From IMG/VR virus record IMGVR_UViG_3300044608_001994, positions 1 through 30,335 of that record: a stretch of DNA of 30,335 bases; one strand, given 5' to 3'. The translations under genes were made by a program, and so were the position numbers. The notes beneath the pieces were generated by a model. It saw only the letters and a list, made by a program, of their open reading frames with translations. It was not told the origin of the DNA and made no database searches. Each line of letters begins with the position of its first letter. The stretch's first letter is position 1. Below are positions 1 to 7,333 of this stretch, piece by piece. This stretch comes from a virus.

Positions 1-226
1 GCCCTATTGGTCCAATTGGCAACACAGGACCACAGGGGCCACAAGGACCACAAGGTCCCATTGGACCCATTGGACCAATTGGTGCTCAAGGAGCACAAGG
101 CCCTATTGGTCCAATTGGCAACACAGGACCACAGGGGCCACAAGGACCACAAGGTCCCATTGGACCCATTGGACCAACAGGAGCACAAGGAGCACAAGGC
201 CCTATTGGTCCAATTGGCAACACAGG
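1..226 (+). repeat. 99-bp tandem repeats coding for collagen-like triplets
   Basis: Copies begin at 1, 100 and 199, all with GCCCTATTGGTCCAATTGGC. The first two are near-identical over 99 bp; the third matches for about 28 bp and then diverges. The period of 33 codons is exactly 11 Gly-X-Y triplets, so gain or loss of a unit keeps the reading frame. The array may extend upstream of the window. Confidence 0.95.
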
Positions 227-854
227 TCCTCAAGGCCCACGAGGACCACAAGGACCACAAGGCCCGCAAGGCCCCATTGGACCATCAGGACCAACTGGGC
301 CATCAACCGCTATCAATGCTACCAATACCACAACGGGATCTACATACTATCCAGTTTTTGTAGCAGCGGCTGGTTCAAATCAAACACCTAGAGTTCGAAC
401 TACTGCCACAGCTTTCAGTTACGATGCTGTCAATAATGTGCTGACAGTGACTTCTACCACAGCTCGCTATGCTGACTTGGCAGAAAATTATCTAGCTGAC
501 AGTGATTATGCACCAGGCATTGTGCTGATGTTTGGCGGTAAACACGAAGTAACTCAAGCAGTTGACAGTCATACTGGTCGTATTGCTGGTGTAGTATCAA
601 CTGCGCCAGCTCACTTAATGAATGGTCATTTGCTTGGTCAACACGTTGCGCCAGTGGCCTTGTTGGGACGAGTACCCTGTAAGGTTGTTGGTCAAATTGC
701 CAAAGGAGATCGATTGGCTGTGAGTACAATACCAGGAGTGGCCCAGAAATTAGATCTAACTCAATATCAGCCAGGTTGTATAATTGGCAAAGCACTGGAA
801 GACTACAACAGTGATCTGCCAGGCATAATTGAAATTGCGGTGGGCAGAATCTAA
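3..854 (+). CDS. Collagen-like tail fibre protein, 5'-truncated by the window edge
   Basis: The frame is open from base 3 to a TAA at 852-854 (283 residues visible); the start lies upstream. The first ~100 residues are uninterrupted Gly-X-Y triplets (GPI, GPQ, GAQ, GNT), i.e. a collagen-like triple-helical shaft. All prolines sit in the X position. The shaft is followed by a non-repetitive head domain from about base 300. Its C-terminal part starts at [17 protein letters not shown] and contains [20 protein letters not shown] and GRVPCKVVG. This domain is familiar from T4-like marine phage tail fibres and resembles peptidase-G2-type self-cleaving fibre tips. Role (inferred): a distal fibre or tip contacting the host surface. 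Glycan-synthesis genes lie immediately downstream on the same strand. Family assignment is good; exact fibre identity is unknown. Confidence 0.85.
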   Translation, partial: PIGPIGNTGPQGPQGPQGPIGPIGPIGAQGAQGPIGPIGNTGPQGPQGPQGPIGPIGPTGAQGAQGPIGPIGNTGPQGPRGPQGPQGPQGPIGPSGPTGPSTAINATNTTTGSTYYPVFVAAAGSNQTPRVRTTATAFSYDAVNNVLTVTSTTARYADLAENYLADSDYAPGIVLMFGGKHEVTQAVDSHTGRIAGVVSTAPAHLMNGHLLGQHVAPVALLGRVPCKVVGQIAKGDRLAVSTIPGVAQKLDLTQYQPGCIIGKALEDYNSDLPGIIEIAVGRI

Positions 855-876
855 GCCAGTACGCAGCAAGGCTGTA

Positions 877-904
877 AATACCCAGTAAACAAATACTGGG
901 TATT
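877..904 (+). terminator. Perfect 11-bp hairpin between the fibre gene and the glycosyltransferase
   Basis: AATACCCAGTA (877-887) pairs perfectly with TACTGGGTATT (894-904) around a 6-nt loop (AACAAA). No T-tract follows, so it is not a classical intrinsic terminator. The last stem base directly abuts the ATG at 905, so the structure covers where a ribosome binding site would be. It could be a transcript end or processing site for the fibre mRNA, or a translational gate on the next gene. A weak late-promoter-like TGTAAATA lies at 873-880 and overlaps the left arm. Confidence 0.5.
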
Positions 905-1978
905 ATGAAACCAACCTTACACGTTTTGGCCAATCCGCATGGCATTACGGATCTAAAATACAGAATGGATCCGTTCAACATTGCTGTTGCTAAATTCATT
1001 GCCAACATGCTGCCACTTGATTGGCCTATTATTCATTATGGTCATGAACATAGCCAGGTCAATTGCGAACATGTCAGTGTGATTTTTAACAAAGAAGTTT
1101 CTGCTCGCGGAGCTGATGATCTTTTTGTTCAAGATCCACGCACAGCAGCCATGTTCTGCTCAAGAGCTCGAACAGAGTTGAAAAAACGATACAAATCTGG
1201 TGATTTGATTTTGTGTTTTTTTGGACAAGATCACTCAGCAGCAGTCAGAGATGAGCCAGATTGGCTTGTGGTCGAGCCCAGCATTGGTTACAGGCCTGAG
1301 TGTATTTTTGCTCCATATAGAGTTTTTACAAGCCATGCTGTGATGAATTATTTCTATGGCATGCGAAACATGCTGTTGAATCCCAGCTGGTTTGATGCTG
1401 TTATCCCCAATGCTTTTAGTCCAGGCGAGTTTGGGTTTTCAGACATCAAACAAGATTATTTGGTTTATTTGGGCCGTGTCAGCGCAGACAAAGGCATAGA
1501 TTTGGCCATACAAGTTGCCGAGTACACAGGCAAACGATTGGTCATAGCTGGTCCAGGCGATTTGAAAGCACTGAATTATAGCCAAATACCTCAACATGTT
1601 GAAATGTATGGTTATGCGGACATCCTGCGGCGAAAACAAGTGTTGCGCAATGCCTATGCGTTGATTGCGCCCACACATTATCTTGAACCTTTTGGTAACA
1701 TTGTTGTGGAAGCTGCCATGTGTGGCACACCAGCCATTACCACAGATTGGGGCGGATTCAGTGACACAGTGTTGAATGGCCACACTGGTTATCGTTGTAA
1801 AAGTTTTATGGATTTTGTACAAGCAGTGGAAGACATACCCAAAATTAGAAATCAAGACTGTAGAGATTGGGCTATGAAAAATTACAGCGAATCAGTGGTT
1901 CATCAAAAGTTTGATCGTCATTTACAATATATTAGTTCAAAGAATTTTTACCATGGAAAAAATACACAGCCAAGTTAA
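905..1978 (+). CDS. Glycosyltransferase family 4 (GT-B fold)
   Basis: A 357-residue protein with a typical GT4 C-terminal nucleotide-sugar-binding half: YLGRVSADKG at about residues 188-197, RLVIAGPG at 211-218, and the E-x7-E motif EPFGNIVVE with E261 and E269, followed by CGTPAITTDWGG. It is expected to transfer a sugar from an NDP donor onto a growing glycan in the cytoplasm; the acceptor is unknown. It is the first gene of a packed glycan cassette. The start at 905 directly follows a perfect hairpin and has no obvious Shine-Dalgarno sequence. The 3' end overlaps the next gene by 26 bp. GT4 assignment is firm; donor and acceptor cannot be read from sequence. Confidence 0.9.
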   Translation: MKPTLHVLANPHGITDLKYRMDPFNIAVAKFIANMLPLDWPIIHYGHEHSQVNCEHVSVIFNKEVSARGADDLFVQDPRTAAMFCSRARTELKKRYKSGDLILCFFGQDHSAAVRDEPDWLVVEPSIGYRPECIFAPYRVFTSHAVMNYFYGMRNMLLNPSWFDAVIPNAFSPGEFGFSDIKQDYLVYLGRVSADKGIDLAIQVAEYTGKRLVIAGPGDLKALNYSQIPQHVEMYGYADILRRKQVLRNAYALIAPTHYLEPFGNIVVEAAMCGTPAITTDWGGFSDTVLNGHTGYRCKSFMDFVQAVEDIPKIRNQDCRDWAMKNYSESVVHQKFDRHLQYISSKNFYHGKNTQPS

Positions 1979-2363
1979 TTCTCAAGTTCTATGCCACATG
2001 ATCAACAGACTGGACGAAATTCAAGAACGCACTGACGTTGCTCCCAACACTGAATTTCTACAACTGGCCACATTACGCATGCCTCAAGGCAAAACTTTTA
2101 GGCCGCATCAACATATCTGGAAAGCACACTCCACTGAACAGACCATAGCTCAAGAAAGTTGGGTGGTTATCAAAGGCCGAGTGCGCTGTCATTTTTTTGA
2201 CATTGACGGTTCGCTTCTAGCTGAGCGAGAAATTGGACCTGGCGATTGCTCCATGACTTTTCAAGGCGGGCATACCTATACCATACTAGAAGACGATACA
2301 GTGGTTTATGAGTACAAAACTGGTCCTTACACAGGACAGGCCAACGACAAAGTGTTTTTATGA
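1953..2363 (+). CDS. WbuC-like cupin protein
   Basis: A 136-residue cupin. I chose ATG 1953 (MEKIHSQVNS); an in-frame upstream start at 1911 would add 14 residues lying inside the preceding gene. The core resembles the WbuC family found in O-antigen clusters: FRPHQHIWK (H52, H54), ESWVVIKGRVR (E68), FFDIDGSLL, a late GGHTYTIL (H107), and a C-terminal EYKTGPYTGQANDKVFL resembling the WbuC GPY...DK ending. H52, H54, E68 and H107 fit a cupin metal site. WbuC's exact reaction is not established; its consistent location in lipopolysaccharide O-antigen loci supports a sugar-modification role. The TGA stop overlaps the next ATG (ATGA). Confidence 0.75.
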   Translation: MEKIHSQVNSQVLCHMINRLDEIQERTDVAPNTEFLQLATLRMPQGKTFRPHQHIWKAHSTEQTIAQESWVVIKGRVRCHFFDIDGSLLAEREIGPGDCSMTFQGGHTYTILEDDTVVYEYKTGPYTGQANDKVFL

Positions 2364-2896
2364 AGCAAGGTCAAGACGTCTATATCAGTGCCACAGCTGA
2401 AATACGCAGACCAGAATTGTGTGCGATTGGCAACCACGTGGCCATTGACAGTTTTTTCTATTGTACCACTCAGTTAACTGTGGGCGATTATGTTCATATC
2501 AGCCCACATGTGGCTGTGATTGGAGGCCGCACCACTGGCCTTACCATAGAAGATTTTTGCTTTCTCAGTGTTGGCTCGCGTTACATCTGCGGCAGTGAAC
2601 TGTTTGAAGGAGCTGGCCTGATTGGTCCACTGATTCCTGACGAGTACAAAGATGATCAAGATCTAAGACCCATAGTGTTGAAAAGATTCAGCGGTGCGCT
2701 GGCCAACTCTGTGATACTGCCAGGAGTGATCATGGCCGAAGGTTCTGTGCTGGGTGCCAACAGCTTGCTCAAACACAACACTGAGCCATGGACAGTGTAT
2801 GCTGGATCTCCAGCTAGGCCCATAAGGCTGCGCAGCTCAGAGCGTGCCTATGAGTATGCTGCCAAATTAGGATATCTTTATGACTCAAATACATAA
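2360..2896 (+). CDS. Left-handed beta-helix (hexapeptide) acyltransferase, probably sugar O/N-acetyltransferase
   Basis: A 178-residue protein with loosely spaced hexapeptide-repeat turns (ISATAEIRRPELCAIG, VGDYVHISPHVAVIGG, VILPGVIMAEGSVLGANSLL) and the typical family ending TVYAGSPARPIRLR. Enzymes of this type (WbbJ/NeuD/PerB-like) move an acetyl or similar group from acyl-CoA to a sugar or nucleotide sugar. It starts by 4-bp ATGA overlap with the cupin gene and ends 17 bp inside the aminotransferase-like gene, indicating translational coupling in a cassette. The acceptor is unknown; with an aminotransferase and a GDP-sugar dehydratase next door, an amino-deoxysugar is plausible. Confidence 0.85.
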   Translation: MKQGQDVYISATAEIRRPELCAIGNHVAIDSFFYCTTQLTVGDYVHISPHVAVIGGRTTGLTIEDFCFLSVGSRYICGSELFEGAGLIGPLIPDEYKDDQDLRPIVLKRFSGALANSVILPGVIMAEGSVLGANSLLKHNTEPWTVYAGSPARPIRLRSSERAYEYAAKLGYLYDSNT

Positions 2897-3578
2897 ATTC
2901 AACAGTTGGCCCTCAGGCAAATTACCACCAGAATGGCAACGCCCTGAGCTGGAATTGGTCAAACGTGCTGGATACTCGTGGTCTGATCCTAGAGACATTG
3001 TGGATATTTTTGAACACAAGGTGGCCGAGTTTGCTGGCGCCAAATACGGAGTCAGTGTAGACTGTTGTACTCACGGGGTATTTCTCAGTTTGCTGTATCT
3101 CAAAGCACATGGACTGGTAGAAATACCCAAACACACATATCAAAGCATACCCATGTACATCAAACATGCTGGTTGTCAGCCAGTGTTTAGAGATGAGCAA
3201 TGGTCAGGCATGTACCAACTGCGTCCATACCCTGTATGGGACGCAGCCACACGCTGGCGTCGTGGCATGTATCAAGGTGGATTTCATGTTGTCAGCTTTC
3301 AGATCAAAAAACGTGTGCCCATTGGGCGCGGTGGCATGATCTTGACTGATGATTACGATGCTTACAAATGGCTGATTCAGGCCAGATATGACGGCAGAGA
3401 CATGGCAGTGAGCCAATGGGATGATGATGCTGATATCTGTGGGTGGCACATGTACATGACTCCTGAAGATGCTGCCAGAGGTATATTACTAATGGATCAA
3501 GTGCCTGACAATAATCCAGACTGCGGCGGCTGGGAAAATTACTCTGATCTGAGTCAAAAGAAATTGTGGAAAGAATAA
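2880..3578 (+). CDS. Short DegT/DnrJ/EryC1-type aminotransferase homologue
   Basis: A 232-residue protein with the fold-type I PLP enzyme signature of sugar aminotransferases: a DAATR motif at D121 (equivalent of the family EDAAQ aspartate that contacts the pyridine ring) and SFQIKKRVPIGRGG at about 139-152, in which K144 aligns with the Schiff-base lysine of SFxxxKxxxxGxGG. Usual DegT enzymes are about 360-390 residues, so most of the C-terminal small domain is missing, yet the reading frame is clean and the next gene starts immediately after the stop (TAA-ATG). It may be a compact sugar aminotransferase or a non-catalytic derivative. Function is inferred from the motif and from the neighbours gmd and an acyltransferase. 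Confidence 0.75.
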   Translation: MTQIHKFNSWPSGKLPPEWQRPELELVKRAGYSWSDPRDIVDIFEHKVAEFAGAKYGVSVDCCTHGVFLSLLYLKAHGLVEIPKHTYQSIPMYIKHAGCQPVFRDEQWSGMYQLRPYPVWDAATRWRRGMYQGGFHVVSFQIKKRVPIGRGGMILTDDYDAYKWLIQARYDGRDMAVSQWDDDADICGWHMYMTPEDAARGILLMDQVPDNNPDCGGWENYSDLSQKKLWKE

Positions 3579-4547
3579 ATGAGCAAACGAGCATTGATAA
3601 CCGGTATTACCGGTCAAGACGGCAGTTATCTGTCTGAATATTTGTTGGAAATGGGCTACGAAGTTCATGGCATTGTGCGGCGACACAGTGTGCCAGAAAA
3701 TCAAAGCTCTAGGTTACATCATGTCAATGATCAAATAACCAGGCACTACGGAGATTTGACTGATCCATTGAGTTTACACTCAGTGATCAATCGTGTCAAA
3801 CCCACTGAGATTTACAATCTAGCTGCCATGAGTCATGTGAGAATCAGTTTTGACATGCCTGCGTTTGCGCTTCAAACCAACACCATGGGTGTGCTGTACA
3901 TGCTGGACTATTACAAAGATTTATGTCCAGAAGCAAAGTTTTATCAAGCCAGCAGCAGCGAAATGTTTGGCAACAGCATAGATTCTGATCAAACACAACG
4001 ATTGACAACTCCAATGGTGCCTGTGAGTCCCTACGGTATCAGTAAATTGGCAGCATTCAATCTAACCCGACACTACCGAGCTGCCTATAAACTTCATGCC
4101 TGTAATGGCATCTTGTTCAATCATGAAAGCCCCAGACGTGGCACCAACTTTGTCACAAACAAAGTGGTAAAAACTGCTGTGGAAATCAAAAAAGGCCTTG
4201 CCCAACGTCTTGAGCTGGGTAATCTTGACAGTTGTAGAGACTGGGGTCACAGTTATGATTATGTGCGTGCCATACATGCCATCACCAATCATGACACTGC
4301 TCGAGACTGGATTGTGGCCACTGGCGAGACTCGCAGTGTGAGAGATCTGTGCGAGTTAACGTTCAAATCTCTGGGCATGAATTACCTAGACTATGTGGTT
4401 CAAGATTCAAAGTTCATGCGGCCTGAAGAATTGAAGTACCTCAAAGGCGACAGTTCAGACATCAGAACCATACTGGGTTGGCAGCCACGCTACACATTTG
4501 AAACCATGATTGAAGAAATGATTGAACATTGGATGACAGTGCTATGA
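3579..4547 (+). CDS. gmd: GDP-mannose 4,6-dehydratase
   Basis: A 322-residue extended short-chain dehydrogenase. It has the NAD(P)-binding GITGQDG at residues 9-15, EIYNLAAMSHV at about 77-87, the active-site stretch SSSEMFG at 125-131, the catalytic pair Y152-x3-K156 in PYGISK, and the family motif NHESPRRG followed by FVTNKV. It converts GDP-mannose to GDP-4-keto-6-deoxymannose, the branch point to GDP-fucose, GDP-rhamnose, GDP-perosamine and related sugars. Length and motifs match the intact family. No GDP-fucose synthase (fcl) is in the window, so the next enzyme is either upstream, supplied by the host, or replaced by the aminotransferase-like neighbour. The stop overlaps the next start (ATGA at 4544). 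Confidence 0.97.
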   Translation: MSKRALITGITGQDGSYLSEYLLEMGYEVHGIVRRHSVPENQSSRLHHVNDQITRHYGDLTDPLSLHSVINRVKPTEIYNLAAMSHVRISFDMPAFALQTNTMGVLYMLDYYKDLCPEAKFYQASSSEMFGNSIDSDQTQRLTTPMVPVSPYGISKLAAFNLTRHYRAAYKLHACNGILFNHESPRRGTNFVTNKVVKTAVEIKKGLAQRLELGNLDSCRDWGHSYDYVRAIHAITNHDTARDWIVATGETRSVRDLCELTFKSLGMNYLDYVVQDSKFMRPEELKYLKGDSSDIRTILGWQPRYTFETMIEEMIEHWMTVL

Positions 4548-5389
4548 ACAATATACATGTGATACTGCCAGGCGGTGGCCCTTTTAGTCGTTTTTTACAA
4601 TGCGGGGTGATACCACTGGCTGACGTAGAATTTGACAATGTGTTTTTGGAACTCAGTCCATTTGTGGAAAATGACGCCACAGATGAATACAGCCAAATTG
4701 CTGTGGATTATATTGTTCACAATACCAGGGCCATGGCAGCTTATGGCATTGAACGACCATATCAACACATCATGAGTTTTGTCACTGATCAAAAGTTTGA
4801 CGAGACTTATAGATATCATGGATTTTTGCCTGTGGGTGTCTGGTATGATCGCAATCGTCCCATTGAACACAGTGACCGTCTCAGTGATTATCAACGTGTG
4901 TTAAAAAAGATTCACATCAAAAATGAAATCAAGACTCGAGTTGACAATCTTTGTAAACTGGTCAATATCAATGAACAAACTCTGGGCGTTCATGTGCGAT
5001 TGACCACAATGAGCCTTCACAATCATGTGCCAGTGACCATAGAAAATTATTTTGACGCTGTTGACAAAGAACTAGAATCAGGTCGTTGGAACGGAATCTA
5101 TGTCAGTACCGACAATGTTGAAAGCCTGGTCAAGATGGAACAAAGATATTCTCGTTGGATTAGATATTATCCTAATTTGTTACGATTGCCCAAAGAGACC
5201 ATTGGCAATGACAACGAATGGGCCTGGGAATACGACATGTTTTTTCACAAACGATTCTGGCAAGAAAGTTTTATGGAAGCCATGACATTGGCTCGCTGCG
5301 GAGGATTGGTGTGTAGAGACAGCAATTTCAGCAATGCTGCCATAGTGTTCAGCGACACTATCAAACAGGTCATACGAGTTGGTAATTAA
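4544..5389 (+). CDS. Fucosyltransferase-like protein (GT11/GT23/O-FucT superfamily type)
   Basis: A 281-residue protein. The ATG at 4544 overlaps the gmd stop (ATGA) and gives MNNIHVILPGGGPFSRFLQC; an upstream in-frame ATG at 4529 is less likely. LGVHVRLTTM at about 147-156 resembles the HVR-x-TD GDP-binding motif of the NodZ/FUT8/O-fucosyltransferase group, followed by GIYVSTDN and near the C-terminus SFMEAMTLARCGGLV, which fits the closing part of that fold. Known enzymes of the group transfer fucose from GDP-fucose. Placement directly between gmd and a GT10 gene supports use of a GDP-6-deoxyhexose. The overall match is weak outside the motifs, so the sugar and linkage are inference. Confidence 0.6.
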   Translation: MNNIHVILPGGGPFSRFLQCGVIPLADVEFDNVFLELSPFVENDATDEYSQIAVDYIVHNTRAMAAYGIERPYQHIMSFVTDQKFDETYRYHGFLPVGVWYDRNRPIEHSDRLSDYQRVLKKIHIKNEIKTRVDNLCKLVNINEQTLGVHVRLTTMSLHNHVPVTIENYFDAVDKELESGRWNGIYVSTDNVESLVKMEQRYSRWIRYYPNLLRLPKETIGNDNEWAWEYDMFFHKRFWQESFMEAMTLARCGGLVCRDSNFSNAAIVFSDTIKQVIRVGN

Positions 5390-5392
5390 CAC

Positions 5393-6220
5393 ATGCCTGT
5401 GATTGCACACTATGGATATCTACCAGCTTACGGACCAAATCCGCCTCACAGATTCACGCGGCAGTTTGATCAAACTGTGGCAGTGAGTTGCGATACTCTG
5501 TACACTGATTCATCTGCCAGTGTTCGTGTCCTGATGCAGTGTGAACCTCCATCATTGTACAGAGATTTTTATGGCATGGTCATGGCCAACTGGCAAAATT
5601 TTGATCTTATCTTGACTTATGATGATCGACTGTTGGTGTTGCCCAACGCCAAAGAGTTCTTGCCAGTGGATGCCTGGGTTGGTGATATTGAGTGTGACAA
5701 ACAGAACCAAATCACATACATGATGAGCAGTAAAATCTGGACTAGAGAACATCGCATGAGGTTTATGATACTGCGTGAAGTTGAAGGTAAAAGCAAGCTG
5801 GGATCGTTTGATTTTAAAATGCATCGCAGTCCGCCTCGCATACCCAGCAAAGAAGATTTTTATCGCAATGCCAAGTTCAACATAGCCTGCGAAAATCAAG
5901 CAATGACCAATATGTTTACAGAAAAATTATTGGACTGTTTTAGAACACTGACCATTCCAATATATTATGGTTGTGTAAATATTGACCAATATTTCAATCC
6001 CAAAGGACTGATACGGTTTGATTCTTTTGAACAATTCAAAGACATTGTGTACTCATTGACTCCAGATCAGTACGAACAAATGCTGCCTTACGCCCTGGAA
6101 AATCAACAATTGGCCAAGCCCTATTGGCAAAAAAACATTTTTGCTCGCATTGAAGATGAAGTTGAAAAATACATCAGGTCATCTTTGGAGCAAAATCAAA
6201 ATCAATTTTGTCACTTCTAA
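5393..6220 (+). CDS. Glycosyltransferase family 10 (alpha-1,3/4-fucosyltransferase type)
   Basis: A 275-residue protein with the GT10 C-terminal donor-binding block: FYRNAKFNIACEN at about 156-168, TEKLLDCF at 176-183, TIPIYYGCVNI at 187-197, and the GLIRFDSF segment that follows. GT10 enzymes transfer fucose from GDP-fucose to GlcNAc-type acceptors in surface glycans. Conserved acidic and lysine residues (E167, E177, K178) are present. It starts 3 bp after the preceding gene. Together with gmd this argues for phage-directed fucosylation or transfer of a related GDP-6-deoxyhexose. Acceptor (host O-antigen, capsule or phage protein) is unknown. Confidence 0.88.
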   Translation: MPVIAHYGYLPAYGPNPPHRFTRQFDQTVAVSCDTLYTDSSASVRVLMQCEPPSLYRDFYGMVMANWQNFDLILTYDDRLLVLPNAKEFLPVDAWVGDIECDKQNQITYMMSSKIWTREHRMRFMILREVEGKSKLGSFDFKMHRSPPRIPSKEDFYRNAKFNIACENQAMTNMFTEKLLDCFRTLTIPIYYGCVNIDQYFNPKGLIRFDSFEQFKDIVYSLTPDQYEQMLPYALENQQLAKPYWQKNIFARIEDEVEKYIRSSLEQNQNQFCHF

Positions 6221-6237
6221 CTGGCATAATTACTTGT

Positions 6238-6789
6238 ATGAAAACCAACGTCATTATCACTGATGATTTTTACAGCAACCCTGACGGGGTTAGACAATTT
6301 GCGTTACAGCAAGATTTTCGTGTGCGAGGTAACTTTCCTGGACATCGCACAGTGAGCTTTCTCAATGATGATGTCAAAGAAACCATACAAACAATATTGT
6401 GGAATGCTGCTGGAGAAGTCAAAGAATGGAATGCCACTGACGGACTCACGGGCAGTTTTGAAATAGCCACCGCAGCTGATCGCAGCTGGGTTCACACTGA
6501 TCATTTCAATACCTGGGCTGGAGTGCTTTATCTCACACCAGATGCTCCAGTCAGCGGCGGCACCGGTTTGTTTATGCATCGTCGCACAGGTGCCAGAACT
6601 GCTCAAGAACTGGAGCAATATGAATCACAAGACATGACCAAATGGGAATGTGTTGACAGGATTGGCAATCGGTACAATCGATTGGTCATGTACCGCAGCA
6701 ACTTGTTTCATACCAGTTTGGATTATTTTGGATCAGACTTACAAACAGGCAGACTGTTTCAGTTATTTTTTATAACAACACAATTTTAA
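6238..6789 (+). CDS. 2OG-Fe(II) oxygenase-like protein (DUF6445-like)
   Basis: A 183-residue protein starting at MKTNVIITDDFYSNPD. An upstream in-frame start at 6208 would run into the GT10 gene. The predicted double-stranded beta-helix core carries the iron triad and cosubstrate residues: H86-x-D88 (WVHTDHF), distal H158 (NLFHTS) and R172 (GRLFQLFF). The WAGVLYLTPDAP and GTGLFMHR stretches between them match the DUF6445-type family. These enzymes hydroxylate or oxidise a substrate using 2-oxoglutarate, O2 and Fe(II). It is the first of three consecutive, mutually dissimilar members of the superfamily downstream of the glycosyltransferases. The substrate is unknown. Confidence 0.8.
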   Translation: MKTNVIITDDFYSNPDGVRQFALQQDFRVRGNFPGHRTVSFLNDDVKETIQTILWNAAGEVKEWNATDGLTGSFEIATAADRSWVHTDHFNTWAGVLYLTPDAPVSGGTGLFMHRRTGARTAQELEQYESQDMTKWECVDRIGNRYNRLVMYRSNLFHTSLDYFGSDLQTGRLFQLFFITTQF

Positions 6790-6798
6790 GGACTCACA

Positions 6799-7332
6799 GT
6801 GATTAACCAACGATATGACTTCCTGGAACCATCAGTAGCAGATTCGCTGATCAAAAAATTTGAAGACAGTCGTGGGCAAGCTGTGTTTGAAGTCAACAAC
6901 ATGGGCCGCTGGGGTGCTGGTCTAGAAACAGGCAGTTACGCACCAGTGTTGGTGTTGCCGCTGGAAGAATATCGCGATTATTTCATACAAAAGTATATCA
7001 CAGACGTACATCCAGACTTTGAGCAATTTCAGAATTTAACACTGTTCATGCATGTATGGCTGCCAGGCAGTCAGATCAACTGGCATCACGACGCTCCAGA
7101 AAATCAACGACGATTGAGCAGCACCATTTATCTTAACCGCAGTTGGAGTTGGAATTGGGGAGGATTGTTTTTGTACGACGACCCTGAAATGCCTGGCAAA
7201 CAAGGTTGGGTATTTCCTCATTTCAACAGCATGGTTTGGTTTAGACCCCCACTGTGGCATTCTACTACCATGGTGACCAATCAGGCAGAAATGCCTAGAT
7301 TGAGCATACAACTATTTTTCAACCCCAGCTAA
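6799..7332 (+). CDS. 2OG-Fe(II) oxygenase, prolyl-hydroxylase-like (PF13640 type)
   Basis: A 177-residue protein starting with GTG at 6799, preceded by AAGGA at 6788-6792. The core shows H96-x-D98 in NWHHDAPEN, a SSTIYLNRSW strand, GGLFLYDDPE, the distal H154 in PPLWHSTT, and R167 in MPRLSIQLFF. This is the ordering of prolyl-4-hydroxylase-like 2OG oxygenases. Such proteins are frequent in T4-like aquatic phages but their substrates are unproven. The neighbours suggest a protein or sugar modification linked to the glycan cassette. Confidence 0.85.
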   Translation: MINQRYDFLEPSVADSLIKKFEDSRGQAVFEVNNMGRWGAGLETGSYAPVLVLPLEEYRDYFIQKYITDVHPDFEQFQNLTLFMHVWLPGSQINWHHDAPENQRRLSSTIYLNRSWSWNWGGLFLYDDPEMPGKQGWVFPHFNSMVWFRPPLWHSTTMVTNQAEMPRLSIQLFFNPS

Positions 7333-7333
7333 A

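Noticed and set aside
1-300. CRISPR-like repeat array
   Set aside because: The repeats are contiguous, coding and lack spacers; they encode Gly-X-Y triplets.
7-363. An ATG-started 118-residue frame (HKDHK/PLDPLD repeats) over the collagen-like region
   Set aside because: It is the +1 shadow of the Gly-X-Y repeats. The frame starting at base 3 is continuous with the conserved fibre C-terminus ending at 854.
454-1008. 184-residue minus-strand open frame
   Set aside because: Antisense to the conserved fibre C-terminal domain and the GT4 start; no ribosome binding site, promoter or recognisable domain.
1-7332. Idea that the prolyl-hydroxylase-like oxygenase hydroxylates the collagen-like fibre
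   Set aside because: Collagen prolyl 4-hydroxylases act on Pro in the Y position of Gly-X-Y. All prolines visible here are in X and no lysine is present, so the canonical substrate is missing. X-position hydroxylation cannot be excluded but has no support.
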